DNA of 60,911 bases from an uncultured Bacteroidales bacterium (GCA_903885595.1 CAISJJ010000013.1:1-60911); one strand, 5' to 3'. Shown: positions 40,992-50,769, counted from the stretch's first letter. Made by a program: numbers and translations. Notes: generated from the letters alone by a model not told the origin.

Positions 40992-41870
40992 ATGAAAGAA
41001 TACAATAAAATCACTAATCCTGAATCCCTCTGGGGAGACCTGTTTTTACCAGTCAAACCAAAACTGAATCGGGGAAAAGGTATTAGGCTTGTACTATTTG
41101 TAAGTTGCAATGGAGGAAATAATCTTTTAAATGCTCTTGCTCTTTTTGAGAAGAAGTATCCTGATCAGCTCAATATAATCGGTGTTGCCACTGATGATTC
41201 GGTGAATCCGAATGCCCGGATTACGATGAAAAGGAGGGTTTGGAACGAATACACCAATGAGGAGAGAAGCGAGCTAAGAAGCCAAGTCATCAATTCCTGC
41301 ATGAACATTGGTGTTCCATTCTATACCGGGTCGGTAAAAACAGATTATTTCAGAAACATATACAAATCCTGGAATCCTGAGGTATTGTTTATGTTAGTTT
41401 TCGGGCAAAAACTTGATTCTTTTCTCTTTGATTTCCCGGTAATGGGAGCCTATAATTTTCATCCTTCCGACCTCCCGAAACATATCGGGATAGGGCCTCA
41501 ACCTTTTCACGAGGCAATCAGGAAAGGTTTGAAAACCCCCGTCTTTACTATTCACAAGATTACGGAACTAATCGACATAGGCCCCATCACAGGGATTTCT
41601 ACACCAATAAACATTTGCCTTGAAGATGGAACATATCCGAATAGCGTGGTGTCAATGTTTGAAAAGATCACGAGCGTGAGCACCTGGATGGGCGTAAAAC
41701 TAATCTCTGAAATCATCGCCCGAAAAGCAAGTGGACAAATTGGACATGTTGGGTGGATCGACTTCAGCAAGGAACTCCCGGAAGAGATCAAACAATTGCT
41801 GCTGAAGCCCGCAACAGATGACCGTAACGAGATGTACAAAGTTCCCGATCATCCATTACTTACGAAATGA
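40992..41870 (+). CDS. Formyltransferase-fold enzyme of unknown substrate
   Basis: A 292-residue protein with the catalytic set of folate-dependent formyltransferases: N155 and H157 in YNFHPSDLP and D195 in ITELIDIGPITG. The order and spacing match the N-H-D triad of Fmt and PurN. The GIGPQPFHEAI segment stands where Fmt has GxxPxxxAI. It is not a normal Fmt (no tRNA-binding C-terminal domain, unusual N-terminus LVLFVSCNGGNNLLNALALF) and probably formylates a small amine, such as a sugar nucleotide or metabolite. It lies 13 bp after the TonB receptor and 10 bp before the transporter gene. Confidence 0.75.
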   Translation: MKEYNKITNPESLWGDLFLPVKPKLNRGKGIRLVLFVSCNGGNNLLNALALFEKKYPDQLNIIGVATDDSVNPNARITMKRRVWNEYTNEERSELRSQVINSCMNIGVPFYTGSVKTDYFRNIYKSWNPEVLFMLVFGQKLDSFLFDFPVMGAYNFHPSDLPKHIGIGPQPFHEAIRKGLKTPVFTIHKITELIDIGPITGISTPINICLEDGTYPNSVVSMFEKITSVSTWMGVKLISEIIARKASGQIGHVGWIDFSKELPEEIKQLLLKPATDDRNEMYKVPDHPLLTK

Positions 41871-41880
41871 CCGATTTTGC

Positions 41881-44808
41881 ATGAGACAGAGATCGTGGTT
41901 AACGAAAATACTGAATATCCGCAGCGAGGAATATAAACCTGTCCTCATGCTGATGGTGTTTTCGTTTTTTATCGGAATGTCCATCTCCTTTTATTTTACC
42001 GCATCCAATGCTATTTTCCTCAAGCACTTTAAACCCAAAATGATACCGGTATCATTTATTGCTTCAGGTATAATAATCTATTTAGCGTGGTGGATATTTT
42101 CACACATCGATAAAAAATTAAGTTTATATTACCAGGTTGTCATTAAGTTCCTTTTTGTTTTTCTTAGCGTTCTCGCAATCAGCATTGGCGTTTATGCCTT
42201 TAATTCAGGCTGGATAACATTTATCATGTATACCTGGGTGAGGTTGATGGTATACATCACTTTAGTCAATTTCTGGGGGGTTGCGGGCCGGCTTTTCAAT
42301 GTCAGGCAGGGAAAAAGAATTTTCGCATTGATCAGCATTGGAGAGGTTGTTTCTTATATGGTAGGATATCTATCAATACCACTGATCCTGAAATTTCTCA
42401 ACACGCCCAACCTGCTCTTCCTGGCTTCAATATCTCTGTTTATCTGCCTTATAATGGTGCTGATCATTTTCGCAACATTTAAAGATCAGCTTCAATCTGG
42501 AATAGTCAATTCCGTAAAGGTTGACAAATCGTCCCAATCGGATTGGAATTACTGGAATCTCCTGAAAAAACCCTATTTCCGGGTAATTTCCCTTATGGCG
42601 CTGCTTCCCATTTTTGGATACCTTTTCGTCGATTTTTTATTCCTTGCACAGACCAAGGTTGAATTTGCAAACAACCCGCAGGACATTGCGCGGTTCCTCG
42701 CTATTTTCCTTGGTTCCCTGGCATTCCTTGAGATTCTGTTAAAGCTTGTATCCGGAAGGTTCCTCAATAAATATGGCCTTCGGCCCAGTTTACTGTCGTT
42801 GCCAATCATTCTTGTTTTCAGTGTCATATTAGCAGCAGGCTTCGGAGCGCTTTATGGCCCGATCGGCATGTTTTTCTCCTTTATCGCCCTTGCCCGCCTT
42901 TTTGAACGATCAATCCGGGGAGCTGTCTACGAACCGGCATTTCAGCTATTGTACCAACCTGTTCCCACTGAACAGCGTCTCCCTTTTCAAAATCAAATCG
43001 AAGGTATTCCAAAAGCCTCGGGAACTGTCATCACAGGTGCTGTTATCTTATTATTTTCCATCTTCCCGTTCATCACACTTGTTCATTACACCTGGATATT
43101 CATTATCGTACTTGGACTCTGGATTTGGGTCGCTTTCAAGATGTACGAGGAATACAGGAACATGCTTAAAACCAAGTTAAGCGAAATGAAAGTCGTCATA
43201 CTGAACGAGCAGGATCCCATGGTCACTTTGATAATGCAAACATTTTCCGATGCAAAGGCTGGCCATCTTCAAAAATTAACTGACTTTTTTGATTTGGTGG
43301 CACCTGCCAGTTTCAAGATGGCTGGTAAAGAAATCGCATCCATATCCTTACAGGAGAAAAAAAGGGAAGAAGGAGAAGATTATACCTTCGAATACATGGT
43401 TGATATTGCGCGCTCAGATAAAGTCCGGGAAAGGCTGATGGCAGCACACTTGCTGGGTTCTTCAGGCAGATATAACACATACAAACTGCTCATTAACCTT
43501 ATTAATGATGATGATCCGGGTGTCAAAAAGGCAGCAATTATTTCAGCTGGAAAAATTAAACGGGTTGAACTTTGGCCACATATTATTGAAAACCTTCTCA
43601 TCCCCGAAAACTCCCATTCTGCCGGAGAGGCAATAAAAATAATCGGGGAACCTATTCTCCAGGAATTGGACCGGTTTTTTGATAAAATCAACACCCAAAA
43701 GCCAATTCAACAAAAAGTTCTTCGGCTTTTTGAGGCGATTAAAGGAGCAAATTCAATAAAATATCTACGTGAAAAAATTTACCATCCCGATAATGATATC
43801 AGGTTCCAGGTCTTATTGTCATTGAGTAATCTTGAATATCACGCTTCTGCAACTGAGGTCGCATTCATTAAACAAACTATCGAAGAATCGGTTGAAACCA
43901 TGGTTTGGATCATGGCATCTTTGAATGACCTCACCGCGAATATCAACACACTTTCTATACGCCAGGCCCTGCTTCAGGAATTGGAGGACAAAAAAGAGCA
44001 TGTTTTCCTCCTTCTTTCGCTTCTTTATGATTCAAAGACCATCGGACATATCCGGGAATACATTGAAAGTAAAGATACCAATGCAAAAATTTATGCACTG
44101 GAAATCAGTGATATGACAATCTCAGATGACATCAAGGAGATGTTTTTCCCAATTTTTGAGGATTTGTCGATTCAGGAAAGGTTATATCGCTTTAGCCAGC
44201 GATTTCCTCAGGAAAAGATGACCTTTATTGACAGGCTCGAGGATATTATCAGCAAGGATTATTCACAAATTAATCGTTGGACAAAAGCATGTGCCATCGA
44301 AGCGCTATCAAAAATAAGTACTGACGATTCGTTAAAAACGGAGGAGCTGCTTGCTGCCAACATTGTAAATTCTGATCCCCTGCTTGGAGAGCTGGCTGCG
44401 TGGATTCTTTATACCAAATTCCGGAATTATTACATCAATACAATGGTTCGTTTTGAAAAAAAAGAGACCATCCAACTATCAAAGATTGTCAACAAAATTC
44501 ATTTGAGGGAGAAGAATGCTGACCTGCTCATCTATGAAAAAGTTTGTCTGCTGAAATCAACAGAATTCTTTGCGCCGGTTCATGAGCTACAAATTCTTAA
44601 TCTGGTCCTGGATATCAATGAACATGAAAACAAAAGAGAAGCTAATGGTTTACCACTGGCTGAAAAACACTGGGATGCCATGGTGATTACATCAGATGAC
44701 GGTTATACCCTGAGCATTCCAGCAGAGAAACTTTTCGAACTGATGACCGATGACCCGATCATGACAGAGCGTTATATTCGTCTGACTTTTAATAATAACC
44801 ATGTATAA
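41881..44808 (+). CDS. Nucleotide-transporter-like (NTT/TLC) protein fused to HEAT repeats
   Basis: A 975-residue protein. The first about 430 residues form some 12 membrane helices of the ATP/ADP translocase (TLC, major-facilitator-like) group: FSFFIGMSISFYFTASNAIF in helix 1, VRLMVYITLVNFWGVAGRLF and RSIRGAVYEPAFQLLYQPV are typical. The remainder is soluble and alpha-helical with HEAT-like repeats (ERLMAAHLLGSSGRYNTYKLLINLINDDDPGVKKAAIIS-type). Classic translocases belong to intracellular parasites; long HEAT-bearing forms are seen in free-living bacteria, where the substrate is not established. The ATG at 41881 is preferred to upstream in-frame starts that overlap the formyltransferase gene. 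Confidence 0.85.
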   Translation: MRQRSWLTKILNIRSEEYKPVLMLMVFSFFIGMSISFYFTASNAIFLKHFKPKMIPVSFIASGIIIYLAWWIFSHIDKKLSLYYQVVIKFLFVFLSVLAISIGVYAFNSGWITFIMYTWVRLMVYITLVNFWGVAGRLFNVRQGKRIFALISIGEVVSYMVGYLSIPLILKFLNTPNLLFLASISLFICLIMVLIIFATFKDQLQSGIVNSVKVDKSSQSDWNYWNLLKKPYFRVISLMALLPIFGYLFVDFLFLAQTKVEFANNPQDIARFLAIFLGSLAFLEILLKLVSGRFLNKYGLRPSLLSLPIILVFSVILAAGFGALYGPIGMFFSFIALARLFERSIRGAVYEPAFQLLYQPVPTEQRLPFQNQIEGIPKASGTVITGAVILLFSIFPFITLVHYTWIFIIVLGLWIWVAFKMYEEYRNMLKTKLSEMKVVILNEQDPMVTLIMQTFSDAKAGHLQKLTDFFDLVAPASFKMAGKEIASISLQEKKREEGEDYTFEYMVDIARSDKVRERLMAAHLLGSSGRYNTYKLLINLINDDDPGVKKAAIISAGKIKRVELWPHIIENLLIPENSHSAGEAIKIIGEPILQELDRFFDKINTQKPIQQKVLRLFEAIKGANSIKYLREKIYHPDNDIRFQVLLSLSNLEYHASATEVAFIKQTIEESVETMVWIMASLNDLTANINTLSIRQALLQELEDKKEHVFLLLSLLYDSKTIGHIREYIESKDTNAKIYALEISDMTISDDIKEMFFPIFEDLSIQERLYRFSQRFPQEKMTFIDRLEDIISKDYSQINRWTKACAIEALSKISTDDSLKTEELLAANIVNSDPLLGELAAWILYTKFRNYYINTMVRFEKKETIQLSKIVNKIHLREKNADLLIYEKVCLLKSTEFFAPVHELQILNLVLDINEHENKREANGLPLAEKHWDAMVITSDDGYTLSIPAEKLFELMTDDPIMTERYIRLTFNNNHV

Positions 44809-47800
44809 ACGAAGGACTATGAATAAACTGGTCATTCCGTTCCTTTCATTTTTTCTCACCGGGATTATCCTGGTGGGACAATCAACCCACAAAACTGAAC
44901 AGGGTTTCCCTTTCTTAAAGAACTATACAGCTACAGATTATAAGGCTCATGCGCAAAATTTTGCAATTGTCCGCGACCGCGAGGGGATAATGTATTTTGG
45001 AAATTTTGCAGGTGCACTGCAATATGATGGTGAATTCTGGAGACTGATTCCAACAGAGAAAACCACAAAGGTCTCTGCACTGGGCGCCGATAGCAGTGGA
45101 AACATCTATGTTGGGGCCTTTGGTGAACTTGGTATACTTGAGAAGGACGTCATTGGCGACCGGTATTTTAAAAGTCTGATTCCTCTGTCAGAACCTGCAG
45201 TTCCCTCCTTTCAGGATGTTTTGCAGATCTTTCCTACGCCGGATGGAGTTTATTTCATAACTAAAAAAATTATCTTCAGATGGCAAAACGGGCAACTTAA
45301 CCACTGGAAACCGGAGTATGAAATAATTTCAGGATTTTATATCAATAAGATCCTGTATATGCAGGTTAAAGAGAAAGGATTGATGATTTTCAGGAATGGC
45401 ACCTTAATTCCAGTAATAAACGGGAATCTTGTTTCGGGCGCTATTGAAATCAAGGCCATGCTACCCTATTCTGACAATCAGACACTTATTGCAACCGGAA
45501 CACAAGGGCTGTATATGCTCGATATGAAAGGTGTGAGAGATTTCAAAACACTTTCGGATGAATTTTTCATGAAAAACCTTATTACCTGTGGGTTAGCCCT
45601 GTGCGATGGTTCATTTGCAATAGGCACATCACGCAAAGGGGTCATTATCATTTATCCTGATGGTCAGGTGAAACAGCTCATCGATAAAAAGGCAGCGCTG
45701 CGGAATGAAAATGTCCAGGCTTTGTTCGCTGATGACAATAACATCCTTTGGGCGGCGCTGAACAACGGAATTGCCATGATCGCAATACCCGCCCCCCTAA
45801 CCTTTTTTGATGAAAAATCGGGATTAAACGGATCGGTGAATCATGTCATCCGTCACAACGGCAAACTATTCGTTTCAACATACCAGGGTCTCTTTTATTA
45901 TGACGAAAGTGCGTTCAGCTTCCAGTCTGTCCCTGAAATCATCACTGCCTGCTGGTGTGTGATGCCATTTGGAAATAATTTACTCGCAGCCACTTCACAG
46001 GGTGTTTTCCTGGTCTCAAATCTGCATGCAAAAATGGTAAGGGAAGGTTTTGCCATTTCACTGGTCTCCTCACTCTTTGATCCGTCATTATTATATGTTG
46101 GCGAAACAGGTGGTTTTTTTTGCATGCAATACAAGAATGGGCAGTGGTTATCCCGCAAACTGGCAGGCCCCGGTGAAGAGATAAATGACCTGCTTCAGGA
46201 CGCCAACGGTTATATTTGGGGATCAACACTTACAAAAGGGGTTTTCAGGTATTCTCCGAAGTCAGATTCGCTTGAATTTTTTACCGAAGCATCGGGATTG
46301 CCGGAAACTGTCGGAAGCACCATTAATGTTATCGATGGCAACATGAGCGTGTCGACGCGCAAAGGAGTTTACCTTTTTAATGATGCCAGTCATTCCTTTA
46401 ACCTTAAAACCCTGGTAAAATCGGATACATCTTTAGAAAATCAGTGGTTTTCAATTATTACAGAGAACCAGAATGGCGACCTTTGGGTTAATGCAGGTGA
46501 TGAAAGCCACTTGATGTTGTTTGAGAAAAAAGGTGGATCATTTGAACCTTTGATAACACCGTTTCTCCCGATTGCTGATGACATAATTTGGGCTATCTAT
46601 CCTGAATCGAGCGGAGTAAGCTGGTTTGGAGGTCCTGACGGCCTTATCAGGTACAACCCAGCCGTTCAGATTTTCAAACCTGATCCATATCCTACACTGA
46701 TCAGGCAAATCACAACAAACAATGATTCAATCATCTCCGCCGGGAGCACCAGCCGGGAAAATGATTTGCCTCTCTCTGAATTAACAGTATTCAGATACGA
46801 GGATAACTCGCTGCGGTTTGAATTTTCAGCGCCCTTCTATGCACCTAAAGGGGAAAATAAATACCAGTATCTGCTGGAGGGATTTGATGAGACCTGGTCG
46901 GATTGGACCATACAAACACATAAGGAGTATACAAACCTACCCAAGGGAATTTATACTTTCCATGTTAAAGCCCTGAACATTTATAATAAAATTGCCAAAG
47001 AAGCAACCTTCAATTTCAGGATACTTTCTCCATGGTATACAACGGTTTGGGCCTATCTCGCTTACGTGGTATTGTTAGCAGGGTTGATCTACCTGATTGT
47101 GATCATACGGAACCAGCAACTGCTTAAAGAAAAACGCATTCTCGAACAAAGAATTGCCGACCGCACCGCAGAAGTGGTACAGCAAAAAGAGGAAATTGAG
47201 AAACAATCAGATGAACTGGCGAATAAAAATGACGAACTTGAAAAAATAAATACTACAGTCAAAGCAATCAATTCTGAAATAAATTTCGAAAATCTGTTGC
47301 AGTCTTTGCTTGAAAAGATGAGGGTCATCAAATCGGTGGAAAAAGCGACTGCCCTTGTTTTTGATAAGAACATAAATACTTTCAAGTTTAAGGCAAGTTT
47401 TGGGTGGGAACTCCGGCAAATTGCTGAAACAAGAATGAGTTTAAATGATGCCGAAAACCGGTACCTGAAAAATGCAGAGGAGGTTTTTGAGGATATTTTT
47501 CTGAAAACCGATTTATCAGGTTGGGAATCAATGACCATCCTGAATGAGCTTACCCTCCCGAAAACAATGCTTGTTTTGGTTATCCGGGTTGAAAACAGGG
47601 TCGAGGCGTTTCTGATCCTTGAAAATATGAACAGGGAACATGCTTTTGAAAACAAGGACCTGAGTTTCATAAGGAATTCAAAGGAGCACATTATTTCAGC
47701 TTTCATTCGGACCAGGATTCTTGAAGATTTACAACACACATTACAAAACCTGAAGGACACTCAGGATCAACTCGTTCAATCTGAAAAACTGGCGTCACTG

Positions 47801-48562
47801 GGTGCACTGATTGCAGGAATTGCCCACGAAATTCAGAATCCATTGAATTTTGTCAATAATTTCTCATCCTTGTCTGCTGATCTTGCTGATGAACTCACCG
47901 ATTTTCTCAAAGAGATCCAGGGCATTATAAACCAGGATAAATATGCCGATATTGAAGAGGTCGTCGGAATGATCAAGGGAAATGTGAAAAAAATCAATGA
48001 ACATGGAAAACGTGCTGAAACTATTGTAAAAGGTATGCTCCAGCATTCAAGAGGCAGAACCGGCGAATATGAACAGGTTGAGATTAACAACCTGGTTCAG
48101 GAATATGTCAACCTGGCTTATCACGGCATGCGGGCAAAAGACAAGAATTTCAATACGGGTGTCAAGACCAACCTGGATCCGGAAGTTGGAAAAGCAAGCA
48201 TCATTCCTCAGGATCTAAGTCGCGTAATCCTTAACATCGTAAATAATTCCTGTTATGCCCTCGATGAAAAAATAAAAAAACAAATACCGGGGTTTTCTCC
48301 TGAAGTGGTGGTCACTACAAAAAAAATCAACACAAAAATTCAGATAAGCATCCGGGATAACGGGACAGGAATACCAGATCATGTGCGTGAAAAAATATTC
48401 AATCCGTTTTTCACAACAAAGCCCACCGGGCAGGGAACAGGATTAGGGCTTTCAATGAGTTTCGACATTGTCACCCAAATCCATAAGGGCAAATTAGAGG
48501 TCAAATCAAAGGAAGGTGAATTTACAGAGTTTATTATCACCATTCCTGAAAAGCAATCCTGA
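44801..48562 (+). CDS. Reg_prop/Y_Y_Y hybrid-type sensor histidine kinase without output domain
   Basis: A 1253-residue kinase. After a signal sequence, a periplasmic region of Reg_prop-type propeller blades (about 40-640), then a Y_Y_Y domain (about 670-745: YLLEGFDETWSDWTI, LPKGIYTFHVKA), one membrane helix (about 752-773), a coiled coil, a GAF-like domain (about 830-970), a phospho-acceptor domain with H1009 (GIAHEIQNPLNF) and a HATPase_c domain (NIVNNSCY, DNGTGIP, GQGTGLGLSMS). Unlike the usual Bacteroidetes hybrid systems it has no receiver or AraC domain. The start overlaps the previous gene by 8 bp; ATG 44819 is an alternative. Its kinase core is closest, within the window, to the soluble kinase at 34249. 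Confidence 0.92.
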   Translation: MYKRRTMNKLVIPFLSFFLTGIILVGQSTHKTEQGFPFLKNYTATDYKAHAQNFAIVRDREGIMYFGNFAGALQYDGEFWRLIPTEKTTKVSALGADSSGNIYVGAFGELGILEKDVIGDRYFKSLIPLSEPAVPSFQDVLQIFPTPDGVYFITKKIIFRWQNGQLNHWKPEYEIISGFYINKILYMQVKEKGLMIFRNGTLIPVINGNLVSGAIEIKAMLPYSDNQTLIATGTQGLYMLDMKGVRDFKTLSDEFFMKNLITCGLALCDGSFAIGTSRKGVIIIYPDGQVKQLIDKKAALRNENVQALFADDNNILWAALNNGIAMIAIPAPLTFFDEKSGLNGSVNHVIRHNGKLFVSTYQGLFYYDESAFSFQSVPEIITACWCVMPFGNNLLAATSQGVFLVSNLHAKMVREGFAISLVSSLFDPSLLYVGETGGFFCMQYKNGQWLSRKLAGPGEEINDLLQDANGYIWGSTLTKGVFRYSPKSDSLEFFTEASGLPETVGSTINVIDGNMSVSTRKGVYLFNDASHSFNLKTLVKSDTSLENQWFSIITENQNGDLWVNAGDESHLMLFEKKGGSFEPLITPFLPIADDIIWAIYPESSGVSWFGGPDGLIRYNPAVQIFKPDPYPTLIRQITTNNDSIISAGSTSRENDLPLSELTVFRYEDNSLRFEFSAPFYAPKGENKYQYLLEGFDETWSDWTIQTHKEYTNLPKGIYTFHVKALNIYNKIAKEATFNFRILSPWYTTVWAYLAYVVLLAGLIYLIVIIRNQQLLKEKRILEQRIADRTAEVVQQKEEIEKQSDELANKNDELEKINTTVKAINSEINFENLLQSLLEKMRVIKSVEKATALVFDKNINTFKFKASFGWELRQIAETRMSLNDAENRYLKNAEEVFEDIFLKTDLSGWESMTILNELTLPKTMLVLVIRVENRVEAFLILENMNREHAFENKDLSFIRNSKEHIISAFIRTRILEDLQHTLQNLKDTQDQLVQSEKLASLGALIAGIAHEIQNPLNFVNNFSSLSADLADELTDFLKEIQGIINQDKYADIEEVVGMIKGNVKKINEHGKRAETIVKGMLQHSRGRTGEYEQVEINNLVQEYVNLAYHGMRAKDKNFNTGVKTNLDPEVGKASIIPQDLSRVILNIVNNSCYALDEKIKKQIPGFSPEVVVTTKKINTKIQISIRDNGTGIPDHVREKIFNPFFTTKPTGQGTGLGLSMSFDIVTQIHKGKLEVKSKEGEFTEFIITIPEKQS

Positions 48563-48573
48563 CGTAACAATCA

Positions 48574-48612
48574 GACCACCCTGTCAGGGTCTTTGACCCT
48601 GACAGGGTGGTC
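48574..48612. repeat. Perfect long palindromic repeat (18-bp stem, TTT loop)
   Basis: Arms GACCACCCTGTCAGGGTC and GACCCTGACAGGGTGGTC with loop TTT, 12 bp after the kinase stop. Each arm is itself nearly self-complementary. It may end the kinase transcript (AAAAA follows on this strand, so it is not a classical U-tailed terminator). It is the longest member of the window's repeat family. Confidence 0.85.
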
Positions 48613-48626
48613 AAAAACACTAACTT

Positions 48627-49574
48627 ATGAAAGCATTAGTATTTGACGGAACTTTGAAACTTACAGAAGTTCCAAAACCCAGGCCTGTCAATGATGAAGT
48701 CCTTATCAAAGTTCTTTATTCCTCCATATGCAATACAGACCTTGAGATTGTCAAGGGATATATGGGCTTTAAAGGGATCCTTGGTCATGAATTTGTTGGC
48801 GAAGTGGTAAGTACATCCAGCACCCTGTCTGGAAAAAAAGTTGTAGGGGAGATTAACTGCTCATGCGGCGAATGTTATTTATGCAACACCAGACGACAAA
48901 CACATTGCCCTTACCGGACAGTCCTTGGAATTCAGAACCATGATGGCGTATTCGCAGAATTCATGGTACTACCACAAAGAAATTTGCATGAACTGCCCGA
49001 AACACTATCTTTGGAATCGGCTGTATTTACTGAACCGCTGGCGGCTGCAATCGAAATATTCGAACAACTGCAGATCAGGCCATCTCAGAATGTTTTCATT
49101 TTTGGAGCAGGGAAACTTGGGCTTCTGATTTCCCAGGTTTTTCGCCTGAACGGGTGTGATACCATCACGTTTGATATTTCTGAAGCGAAGGTTAAAAAAG
49201 CCAGATCGATGGGTATTAACGCAGTAATGGTTTCGACGCTTACCGACCTCGATAAAGCTGAGGTATGTGTTGACTGTACCGGAAATCCGGAAGGGATTAA
49301 TCTTGCACTTTCTCACCTCTATCCAAGAGGAAAACTGGTTTTGAAAACAACTGTATCTAATTCTGCAAAGATCGACCTGAATCAGATAGTTATTAATGAG
49401 TTTGAGATCATCGGGTCACGATGTGGTCTGTTTGAACCCGCATTAAGTCTCCTCAGCCAGGGACTGGTTGATCCGCAACCTATCATCACAAAAATATTCG
49501 ACTTTAATGATATCATGAAAGGGTTTGAGTTTGCGGCAAAACCCAGCACACTGAAAGTACTTATCCGCCATTAA
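48627..49574 (+). CDS. Zinc-dependent alcohol dehydrogenase-like oxidoreductase
   Basis: A 315-residue medium-chain dehydrogenase. The catalytic zinc ligands are in SSICNTD and LGHEFVGEV; the structural zinc site is the four-cysteine cluster CSCGECYLCNTRRQTHC. The Rossmann motif FIFGAGKLGLLISQV (about 155-169) and the following D in TFDISEA indicate NAD preference. It is shorter than typical ADH (about 345). The substrate is unknown; threonine- or sorbitol-dehydrogenase-like activities are possible. It stands alone after the palindromic repeat. Confidence 0.88.
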   Translation: MKALVFDGTLKLTEVPKPRPVNDEVLIKVLYSSICNTDLEIVKGYMGFKGILGHEFVGEVVSTSSTLSGKKVVGEINCSCGECYLCNTRRQTHCPYRTVLGIQNHDGVFAEFMVLPQRNLHELPETLSLESAVFTEPLAAAIEIFEQLQIRPSQNVFIFGAGKLGLLISQVFRLNGCDTITFDISEAKVKKARSMGINAVMVSTLTDLDKAEVCVDCTGNPEGINLALSHLYPRGKLVLKTTVSNSAKIDLNQIVINEFEIIGSRCGLFEPALSLLSQGLVDPQPIITKIFDFNDIMKGFEFAAKPSTLKVLIRH

Positions 49575-49771
49575 GCACAACTGATCATCAGCCTTGTTTC
49601 TGCACCATAAACTGCTGATCACAATCGTCAGACAGCGTTTTTCGCCACAGAAATGATTATTTCAAAAAAAAGTCATTTTTTTAAAAAAAATCTTTAATTT
49701 CGCATAGTTCATTAAGAGAAATCGGAAAAAATATTTCTATCAAATTTACGAACGAATCTTCAAACGACTTT

Positions 49772-50623
49772 ATGAAAGCATACACAAAAATCACATCCGG
49801 CGTTGCAATGGTTGCTCTCTTCCTTGTCATCGCCCTCTCAGGTTGCAATAATCCCGCCACTCAGGATGAGCAAGCCAATGCTGCTGCTGCCGACACCATT
49901 AACAAGGAAGTGACGTTAAGCCCTGAATCTCAAAGCCTTCTCTATTCATTTCCAACACCATTTGAAGTTACGTCCATGCTTGAAAAAGCAAAAGCCGGCT
50001 TCATTTTCGATATCACGAACCCCCCGGCCAATGCAGGTAAATATGTTACGGAGATGAGTAAAGCGCTGAACCTTGGTATTTACAGCGCCGACCTGAGTTA
50101 CTCCGCAACCTACAACCGCACCGATGAAACAAATAAATTCCTGGCCTGTACCAATAAACTGGCTGATGAATTGGGAATCGCCGGTGTTTATGATCAATCA
50201 TTGCTTGAAAAGATAAAAAAATACAACAACAACAAAGATTCCCTGGTTGGCCAGATCAACAGGGTGTTTAGTCAAACCAACGATTTTCTCTCTAAAAACA
50301 ACCGGAATCAGATTGCTGTACTGATTGCCGCCGGTGGATTTGCCGAGGGAATGTACCTGGCAGCAACACTCGGTGAGGTTGCAAAGGATAATACTAAAAT
50401 CATGGCTGTTATTGCTTTACAGAAAGATAACTATGTGAAACTACTGACGATCCTCGAAGCCTATAATTCTGATCAGAACATGAAACCTGTTGCCGACGCA
50501 ATCGCAAGATTAAAACCAATCTGGGCGAATTACGGTATCGAATCAGGAAAAAAACTTCCAATCCAAAAAACTGCTGAAATCAGCGAACTGGCTGAAAGTG
50601 TCAGGCTGATCTTCGTGAATTAG
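49772..50623 (+). CDS. Lipoprotein of unknown function
   Basis: A 283-residue predicted lipoprotein with lipobox LFLVIALSGC and an Asn/Ala-rich linker after the cysteine. The mature part is mostly helical (TPFEVTSMLEKAKAGFIFDI, KYVTEMSKALNLGIYSADLSYS, IAVLIAAGGFAEGMYLAATL). I do not recognise a named family, though similar lipoproteins are common in Bacteroidota. A 197-bp AT-rich upstream region carries a -7-like TAATTTCG at 49695. The gene ends before a palindromic repeat and a strong terminator. Confidence 0.75.
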   Translation: MKAYTKITSGVAMVALFLVIALSGCNNPATQDEQANAAAADTINKEVTLSPESQSLLYSFPTPFEVTSMLEKAKAGFIFDITNPPANAGKYVTEMSKALNLGIYSADLSYSATYNRTDETNKFLACTNKLADELGIAGVYDQSLLEKIKKYNNNKDSLVGQINRVFSQTNDFLSKNNRNQIAVLIAAGGFAEGMYLAATLGEVAKDNTKIMAVIALQKDNYVKLLTILEAYNSDQNMKPVADAIARLKPIWANYGIESGKKLPIQKTAEISELAESVRLIFVN

Positions 50624-50645
50624 ATTTTTATCATTATGCTCTGAT

Positions 50646-50680
50646 CCACGCTGACAGGGTCACTGCCCCTGTCAGCGTGG
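50646..50680. repeat. Palindromic repeat with 14-bp stem
   Basis: Arms CCACGCTGACAGGG and CCCTGTCAGCGTGG around a 7-nt loop. It is the same family as 48574-48612 with a compensatory change: the stem pair at the fifth arm position is G-C here and C-G there, which indicates selection or maintenance of pairing. Confidence 0.8.
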
Positions 50681-50697
50681 TATTGCAAATATACCAG

Positions 50698-50724
50698 CCG
50701 CCTTTGTTTAAGGGCGGTTTTTTT
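50698..50724 (+). terminator. Rho-independent terminator after the lipoprotein gene
   Basis: A GC-rich hairpin (CCGCCTT / AAGGGCGG with one extra G) followed by seven T residues, 75 bp after the lipoprotein stop. Confidence 0.8.
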
Positions 50725-50739
50725 ATTGCACAAAATTCG

Positions 50740-50747
50740 TACATTTG
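50740..50747 (+). promoter_or_regulatory. -7 box TACATTTG before the ABCG-type gene
   Basis: An exact TAnnTTTG match 23 bp upstream of the ATG at 50770, just after the terminator of the lipoprotein gene. The T-run of the terminator lies at the -33 distance. Confidence 0.5.
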
Positions 50748-50769
50748 AGTTGGACAAAAACCTTCATCT

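Noticed and set aside
47089-47760. Minus-strand frame of 223 residues inside the large sensor kinase
   Set aside because: It is a shadow of the kinase coding sequence: the Ser/Phe/Arg-rich product is the usual reverse reading of Lys/Glu-rich helices, with no start context.
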